DNA of 5,940 bases from Calditrichia bacterium (GTDB taxonomy: Bacteria; Calditrichota; Calditrichia; RBG-13-44-9), in contig JALXCH010000299.1 in assembly GCA_026991005.1 (NCBI GenBank), forward strand, positions 1-5,940, written 5' to 3'. Every line of letters starts with the position of its first letter. Within the stretch, counting starts at the first letter, position 1. The notes under the pieces were generated by a model. That model did no database searches and was not told the DNA's origin. It worked only from the letters and a program-made list of their open reading frames with translations. The position numbers were made by a program, and so were the translations under genes. Shown one piece after another: positions 1 to 3,760 of the stretch.

Positions 1-50
1 TCCCGAAACAAATGGGTGAGTGCTTCTTTCCAGGCAGCATCTTCTGACAT
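1..50 (-). CDS. Start of an unidentified protein (5' fragment, runs off left edge)
   Basis: An ATG at 50-48 on the minus strand opens a frame that stays open to the window edge and reads MSEDAAWKEALTHLFR, followed by two further bases. The start is credible because a strong Shine-Dalgarno sequence (GGGAGG) lies four bases upstream and a Bacteroidota-type promoter lies about 50-80 bases upstream. Only 16 residues are visible, so no function can be assigned. The pattern D..WK..L..LF faintly recalls the first residues of some Rpn/DUF4351-like PD-(D/E)XK family proteins, but this is weak recollection, not evidence. There is no signal peptide in what is visible, so a cytoplasmic protein is likely. 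It is separated from the upstream DUF6850 gene by more than 500 bases and has its own apparent promoter, so it is probably a separate transcription unit. Confidence 0.6.
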   Translation of the reverse strand, partial: MSEDAAWKEALTHLFR

Positions 51-53
51 TTT

Positions 54-60
54 TCCTCCC
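54..60 (-). promoter_or_regulatory. Strong ribosome binding site for the leftmost gene
   Basis: The minus strand reads GGGAGGAAAAATG, a near-perfect anti-16S match followed by a short A-run and ATG. It fixes the start of the fragment at 1-50. Neither the DUF4876 nor the DUF6850 gene has such a site at its chosen start, so this gene stands out from its neighbours. Confidence 0.7.
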
Positions 61-97
61 AGTCGGTTCTTTTACTCCATGAAATTTGTTATTTAAT

Positions 98-129
98 CAA
101 ATTTAAGATGCTATACAAAATAAGACAAA
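98..129 (-). promoter_or_regulatory. Bacteroidota-type promoter (TTTG-N20-TAnnTTTG)
   Basis: On the minus strand TTTG (129-126) is followed by 20 bases and then TAAATTTG (105-98). This matches the -33 TTTG and -7 TAnnTTTG boxes described for the primary sigma factor of Bacteroides, with spacing in the accepted range. Transcription would begin near position 90 and give a leader of about 40 bases before the ATG at 50. The surrounding DNA is very A+T-rich, so a chance match is possible, but the position relative to the start codon is right. Confidence 0.45.
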
Positions 130-193
130 AAGCAAAAAGAAATTAAATTAGTGAAATTACAGAAGTTAACTAAAAATTCTTCCACTAAAATTT

Positions 194-276
194 TTCGCCC
201 TGTTTGCGCAGGAGATTCTTCACCCTGCTAGCGCAGGAGATTCTTCGCCCTGCTTGCGCAGGGCTCAGAATGACAG
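194..276. repeat. 25-bp tandem repeat with palindromic core (dispersed intergenic repeat type)
   Basis: Three units begin at 194, 219 and 244. Each starts TTCRCCCTG and the first two end GCAGGAGATTC. The third diverges after its hairpin into CTCAGAATGACAG (264-276). The third unit contains a perfect hairpin (CCCTGC, loop TTGC, GCAGGG, 248-263) and the second a nearly perfect one (224-237). In the first, two changes weaken the stem. On the minus strand the array begins CTGTCATTCTGAG and continues with GAAGAATCT blocks. That is the signature of a widespread class of dispersed intergenic repeats seen in many unrelated bacterial genomes. It has no coding capacity and no terminal inverted repeats that would make it a complete mobile element. 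It lies about 70 bases upstream of the predicted promoter of the leftmost gene. Confidence 0.8.
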
Positions 277-582
277 GTTATGGGAATTGTTATAAAAATA
301 AATAAACAAAAAGTTTGATCATTTCCTCACTACAATAGATATATTTTAATAAAAAAGCAGGAATTTTTCAAATAAAGCACTGCATTTTTCAATGGATTTT
401 TTCTAATAAAGTCAGATTGGGAATTTTTTTTAATCAGGTAAACTATCCCCAGACTCCCAGAGAGTAGAAAATGAATTATTATCGGATGGAGAACTGGAGC
501 GGTTTCTCTGTTCGCATGCAGCTTACCGGATAAAGTAATTTTTCTACTGAAAAGCGGTACACCAATTTCTGCTTAAAAGGAA
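277..582. other. A+T-rich intergenic stretch, no gene seen
   Basis: Nothing here looks like a gene on either strand. It holds an imperfect 18-bp direct repeat, GGAATTTTTCAAATAAAG at 360-377 and a 16-of-18 match at 394-411, with a weaker third copy near 420-437. A partly complementary pair, AAAAAAGCAG (351-360) and CTGCATTTTT (380-389), could pair across a 19-base loop. This is the most terminator-like structure downstream of the DUF6850 gene, but it is A+T-rich, more than 190 bases past the stop codon, and unconvincing. A 20-codon ATG frame at 471-533 on the plus strand is probably chance. Confidence 0.5.
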
Positions 583-2061
583 TCATTTCCCGGTAAAAAT
601 CAATTTTACACTTCCCCCGCGGTTTTCCAGGAACCCGCTAATAGCATCCTGCCAGAAATATTCCCCCAGCACTCCCATCCGAATGTTTCCCAACACCGTC
701 TGAAATCCCAGAGCAAAGTTCCACTTCCGATAATCCGGCAAGTAGCGGGGTGATTCTTCACTTAAATGCTGACGGGTATGTGAACCCGTCAGTACCCACT
801 GCCAGTTTTTTCCGGTTTCCAGCTCAAAAGCCAGGGCAACCCGATACACCTGTCCCCGAATATTGCGAAATATCTGACTCTGGTAATCATCATATTTATC
901 TCTGATAGGATAATAGCCTATTTGAACCATCCCGGAAAAAGGAAATTTCCCGGTCATTCGGATTCCTCCACCGAATTCCGCTTTGGTGTACCAGCGCGAG
1001 CGCTCGGTAAACAAAACATCGAGGTGGGGATGGCGGCTAAACGAAGAGAGGTAATCGGTTCCCAGTCGAGCGCCCAGCCGCCACTGTCCATCACGGCTGC
1101 GCCAGCGGATTTCGTAACGGGTGCTCCATTGTGTTGCGAACCAGCCCGCATCCTTCTCCGAGACAGTAGTATAGTTTGTTAAAGCCTGCCGGGGACTTGC
1201 ATATGCCATCGTGAAAGCCTGTACCAGATGCCCCGGTTCCGCCACCTGAAACAAACTCCCCTGCACCTGCAATGTGCGTTTATCCCGTTCGTGAGTAAAT
1301 TCTCCCACTTTCACCCGGTACACCTTCTCGCTTCGGTAAAGGCGAACCAGCACATCTTCTCCGGTTAGAATATCGCGGGTGAGTTCAATGCGGTCTTTCA
1401 CATCCTCATAATGGAGCCAGCCTCCCAATTGCCACTTTTCTGAAATCCGAAACAGGGCACCCACTCCGGGAACAACCCTCCGCCTTAGAATTCGGGCAAA
1501 ACTGTAACGCCGCTTCGCACCATCAAACAACTGGTAGTAAAGCAAAGCCCCAAACGTCCAGCGGTTCCCTCCTACAGCATACGCGACTTCTACCCGCGGC
1601 CCCTGATAAAAAAAATCCCCCACAGTGGTATCGGCAATAATCTGGGGATCATCATCATAGGGGGAAGGTTCCAGCGCATAGGGAACGCTTTTTCGATTTT
1701 CCAGGTTGTATTCGATTTTTCCGTACAAAGATTGTTTGGGTGAAAGATGCTGCACACTGGCCAGGGTTACCTGCATCCAATTCCCTGCCGCTGCATCATA
1801 ATTGCGGTGCAGCTCACCATCAAAACCCCGGATCGTACCTTCCAGCCAGGTCTGATTTTGGGGATAATGCTGCAAAATACCAGCGGGATTTCCGGTAAAG
1901 CGAAATGGCGTGAGACGAGCAGAGGATTGCCAGAGCAATAAATCGGTGTACTTAAACACCAGACTGGAAAAATCCTGTGCCGGAAGAAATATGCCCCATC
2001 CCAGAAGTAAAACCAGAACAAAATGAGAAATGACAAATCTCAAATTCCAAATCCCAAACAA
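583..2061 (-). CDS. DUF6850-type outer-membrane beta-barrel protein
   Basis: This gene encodes 492 residues. Residues 1-28 look like a signal peptide: hydrophobic from about 9 to 26, with a likely cleavage after LPA (28) before QD. The mature part has alternating hydrophobic/polar strands, many Tyr, Trp and Arg residues, and polar turns, as in an outer-membrane beta-barrel. The segment LLLWQSSARLTPFRFTGNPA (41-60) followed by EGTIRGFDGE and a Tyr/Arg-rich barrel resembles DUF6850 proteins, which are found beside DUF4876 proteins and TonB receptors. The role is unknown; a barrel working with the upstream receptor and lipoprotein is inference. The start is odd. An in-frame TGA lies at 2070-2068, there is no ATG before codon 96, and the only plausible starts are TTG at 2061 or TTG at codon 7. 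Codons 1-14 lie inside a 7-bp tandem repeat. The protein ends LIFTGK, without the usual terminal aromatic residue. Family assignment is from memory of context and motifs. Confidence 0.75.
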   Translation of the reverse strand: MFGIWNLRFVISHFVLVLLLGWGIFLPAQDFSSLVFKYTDLLLWQSSARLTPFRFTGNPAGILQHYPQNQTWLEGTIRGFDGELHRNYDAAAGNWMQVTLASVQHLSPKQSLYGKIEYNLENRKSVPYALEPSPYDDDPQIIADTTVGDFFYQGPRVEVAYAVGGNRWTFGALLYYQLFDGAKRRYSFARILRRRVVPGVGALFRISEKWQLGGWLHYEDVKDRIELTRDILTGEDVLVRLYRSEKVYRVKVGEFTHERDKRTLQVQGSLFQVAEPGHLVQAFTMAYASPRQALTNYTTVSEKDAGWFATQWSTRYEIRWRSRDGQWRLGARLGTDYLSSFSRHPHLDVLFTERSRWYTKAEFGGGIRMTGKFPFSGMVQIGYYPIRDKYDDYQSQIFRNIRGQVYRVALAFELETGKNWQWVLTGSHTRQHLSEESPRYLPDYRKWNFALGFQTVLGNIRMGVLGEYFWQDAISGFLENRGGSVKLIFTGK

Positions 2062-2187
2062 TAAATATCAAATTCCAAATAACAAATCTCAAATTCCAAA
2101 TCACAGGTATTAAATTCCAAATCTCAAATTCCAAACTTCAAAAAACAAATAACAAAAGCTAAATAACAAATTTCAAATTTTAAAGAG
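2020..2187. repeat. 7-bp tandem array, consensus CAAATNN (about 24 units)
   Basis: Cutting the plus strand every seven bases from 2020 gives units that almost all read (C/T)AAAtNN, such as CAAATTC, CAAATCC, CAAATCT and CAAATAA. The phase is unbroken to 2187. Five copies of AAATTCCAAA start at 2042, 2070, 2091, 2112 and 2126, all separated by multiples of seven. Between 2033 and 2157 the plus strand has only two G residues (2106-2107). Units decay towards both ends. On the minus strand the array reads as heptad peptides of the IWNLxFV type in every frame, a pattern I recall from spurious ORFs in many bacterial genomes. It overlaps the first 14 codons of the DUF6850 gene. Confidence 0.9.
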
Positions 2188-2229
2188 AAAAGAGTGTAAA
2201 AATGATTGAAATGCATACATTATACCATA

Positions 2230-2270
2230 TGCTCTATGCTCTATGCCCCTATGCCCTATGCCCTATGCCC
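2230..2270. repeat. 7-bp tandem array, consensus CTATGCC
   Basis: The plus strand holds units TGCTCTA (2230-2236 and 2237-2243), TGCCCCTA (2244-2251), TGCCCTA (2252-2258 and 2259-2265), and then a partial unit. The period is seven, with one eight-base unit. Degenerate copies (TACCATA and similar) extend left to about 2210. Its plus-strand translation is the YALCPMP type of low-complexity peptide, not a real protein. Confidence 0.85.
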
Positions 2271-2357
2271 CTCCGCCCTTATCCCCCTTATAAACCCTAT
2301 ATACCCTATATACCCTATATACCCTATACACCCTATTTCCCCTATTTCCCTCTTCCC
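2246..2357 (-). other. Long G-quadruplex-capable tract (14 G-runs) after the DUF4876 gene
   Basis: On the minus strand, which is the mRNA sense of the flanking genes, there are 14 runs of three or more G between 2357 and 2246. Plus-strand C-runs begin at 2246, 2254, 2261, 2268, 2276, 2283, 2295, 2304, 2313, 2322, 2331, 2339, 2348 and 2355. Every spacer is 4-7 bases, so any four consecutive runs satisfy the usual G3+N1-7 quadruplex rule. The tract begins 13 bases past the DUF4876 stop codon and ends about 185 bases before the DUF6850 start. It spans two tandem arrays, so the property may be a by-product of the repeats. If transcribed, it could pause RNA polymerase or shield a transcript end. 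That effect is inferred. Confidence 0.6.
2294..2347. repeat. 9-bp tandem array, consensus ACCCTATAT
   Basis: Six units occur: ACCCTATAT at 2294, 2303 and 2312, ACCCTATAC at 2321, ACCCTATTT at 2330 and CCCCTATTT at 2339. The first three are identical and later units diverge towards the DUF4876 gene. Because nine bases equal three codons, the plus strand reads as a Pro-Tyr-Ile repeat inside a short ATG frame (2202-2390). That frame overlaps the end of the DUF4876 gene in antisense and is not judged to be a gene. Confidence 0.9.
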
Positions 2358-2370
2358 TCCTTCACTCCCC

Positions 2371-3555
2371 CTAAGGCTCAAAAGGAGTAGGATGCTCCAG
2401 TACCTGAAAATCCACGGAACTATCGTTTAAATCCTGTAAACCGCGGCGTGCTATGGATTTACCGCTAAACGAGGTGACACCGTATCCGGTAAAACCGGCA
2501 TCCAGGCGACGGGTTAAAATTTTAGGCGTTCCGGTACTGGCTTTATATTCTACCGCATCAATAATCTCTTTTAAAGGAATTTGCAGGAAGAATTCCGATC
2601 CGTAGGGAAACACCATTTCCACCTTCTGCCACACCCGCCCGCTGGCAATAAAGACTGCATCCGATTTCCGGTTAATAAGGAAATCGTTGTTTCCTTCGTA
2701 AATCATATTTTCCAGGTTAGGCACCTGGGGATTGTCCATATCCTGCCCGAACTGATTGTAAAATTCGAAATCGGCCTGCTCCAGATTGACGGAATGGGGA
2801 TTAATTGCCCGGAAGTTCATGGCATCGCAAGCCAGTACCACCACCTCACCCGGAAGTACTGGCAGCGTATGTCCTCCCGGTTCTCCCGGGAAGCGAAAGG
2901 CATAAATGGCCGTCAGGTAATCCACCGAATCCACCTGACTAATCACCGCATCGAAACCCGAGCAACGTCCCACAATCTTCCCATCCAGGTAAACCGTGGT
3001 GTCGCCGGGATTAATTAATTCAATAAACTGATCGAAGAAAAGGCCATTTGCACCGGGAGGCCCGCAATAGTACACTTCGTTAATTAGCAACGGGGGCAAT
3101 GGCTGGGGAGCAATGTAAATCGTATCCTGAACAAACGCCTGAGGCCCCACTTCCATCTCAAGCAAACCGCTCAACCGATAGGCCGAGTTCACTTGATACC
3201 TGGCGGAGATGCGATACACCGAAGCGGGTAATCCTCTGGCAACAATTTTCCCCTGGTTATCGGTGTACAACTGTAGCGGAGGACGATATTCTTCAGACAG
3301 CAGAACCACTTCTGCTTCCGGTACCGGTGCTGGCACTCTCAATCGACCTGTACTGGTTAGCCCACTGGAATCCATTACCACCAACTCGATCCGGGCACTT
3401 CCATCGGGAACCATGGGCCGGGCAGGATCGCATCCGAAGAATATCCCTCCTCCCATAAAAAGAAATATACCCAGCAGAGCCAGAGTCCCCCACCAGGAAT
3501 AGCCTCCACGGAAAAAGGTTTTCATCCAATTATACATGATTTGTGAACTTCTCAT
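2371..3555 (-). CDS. DUF4876-type lipoprotein with lamin-tail-like domain
   Basis: This gene encodes 394 residues. After a charged start, residues 22-41 form a hydrophobic segment ending FFGC, so Cys42 is the probable lipid-attachment site. The lipobox has Phe at -3, which is not typical. The +2 residue is Asp. Residues 53-150 look like a carboxypeptidase-regulatory-like beta-sandwich (EAEVVLLSEE, then TDNQGKIVARGLPASVYRI). Residues 153-245 resemble a lamin-tail fold: LLINEVYYCGP, then DQFIELINPGDTTVYLDG. The C-terminus carries SGKSIARRG and a final SSVDFQVLEHPTPFEP, a closing motif I recall from DUF4876 proteins. Function is unknown; the context suggests an envelope partner of the TonB receptor. 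The ATG at 3555 has no clear Shine-Dalgarno site, and ATGs at codons 7 and 11 are also possible without losing the signal peptide. The stop is TAG at 2373-2371. The gap to the receptor gene is 205 bases. Confidence 0.8.
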   Translation of the reverse strand: MRSSQIMYNWMKTFFRGGYSWWGTLALLGIFLFMGGGIFFGCDPARPMVPDGSARIELVVMDSSGLTSTGRLRVPAPVPEAEVVLLSEEYRPPLQLYTDNQGKIVARGLPASVYRISARYQVNSAYRLSGLLEMEVGPQAFVQDTIYIAPQPLPPLLINEVYYCGPPGANGLFFDQFIELINPGDTTVYLDGKIVGRCSGFDAVISQVDSVDYLTAIYAFRFPGEPGGHTLPVLPGEVVVLACDAMNFRAINPHSVNLEQADFEFYNQFGQDMDNPQVPNLENMIYEGNNDFLINRKSDAVFIASGRVWQKVEMVFPYGSEFFLQIPLKEIIDAVEYKASTGTPKILTRRLDAGFTGYGVTSFSGKSIARRGLQDLNDSSVDFQVLEHPTPFEP

Positions 3556-3760
3556 AATTTTTTGGAATATCCCTGTTGCACTTTGTTCAATCTGGAGACG
3601 TTAAAAATACTATTGGACTGTTAAACTATCCCGGTTCATTTCATGAACAAGAATTATTCGCTTTTTTCATAATAACAAATATTAAAACAAATAGCGCTTA
3701 TTTTTATGAAAAAATACAGTGAATTTCCGGGGAATACAAATAAAATTTCCGGCAGAGATT
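3556..3760. other. A+T-rich gap between receptor and DUF4876 genes, with a small inverted repeat
   Basis: This 205-base gap has no gene. A perfect 6-bp inverted repeat, GTTCAT-TTC-ATGAAC, lies at 3634-3648 and could be an operator or a small RNA hairpin. It is not followed by a T-run on the minus strand, so it is not an intrinsic terminator. The motif AATTTCCGG occurs twice just past the receptor stop (from 3722 and near 3744). No clear TTTG/TAnnTTTG promoter was found on the minus strand, which fits, but does not prove, read-through from the receptor gene. Confidence 0.4.

Noticed and set aside
194..276. Possible CRISPR array
   Set aside because: The 25-bp units are directly adjacent with no unique spacers, and each contains its own palindrome. 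This is a tandem repeat, not repeat-spacer DNA.
351..389. Intrinsic terminator of the three-gene unit
   Set aside because: The arms are A+T-rich and imperfect with a 19-base loop, and lie more than 190 bases past the DUF6850 stop codon. Too weak to call.
471..533. Plus-strand 20-codon ATG frame (MNYYRMENWSGFSVRMQLTG)
   Set aside because: It is too short to judge, there is no convincing ribosome binding site beyond a purine-rich stretch, and no recognisable toxin or leader features. Probably chance.
1952..2134. Minus-strand frame of IWNLxFV heptads starting at TTG
   Set aside because: It is the heptamer array read in another frame, followed by out-of-frame DUF6850 codons. This low-complexity peptide pattern is common in spurious ORFs.
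2202..2390. Plus-strand 62-codon frame with a Pro-Tyr-Ile repeat, starting at ATG
   Set aside because: It consists almost wholly of the 7-bp and 9-bp arrays, runs antisense into the DUF4876 gene, and the same arrays stay open in a second frame. It is a product of the repeats, not a gene.
2581..3018. Plus-strand 145-codon frame opposite the DUF4876 gene
   Set aside because: It lies fully within the DUF4876 coding region on the other strand, has no domain-like features, and is a shadow.
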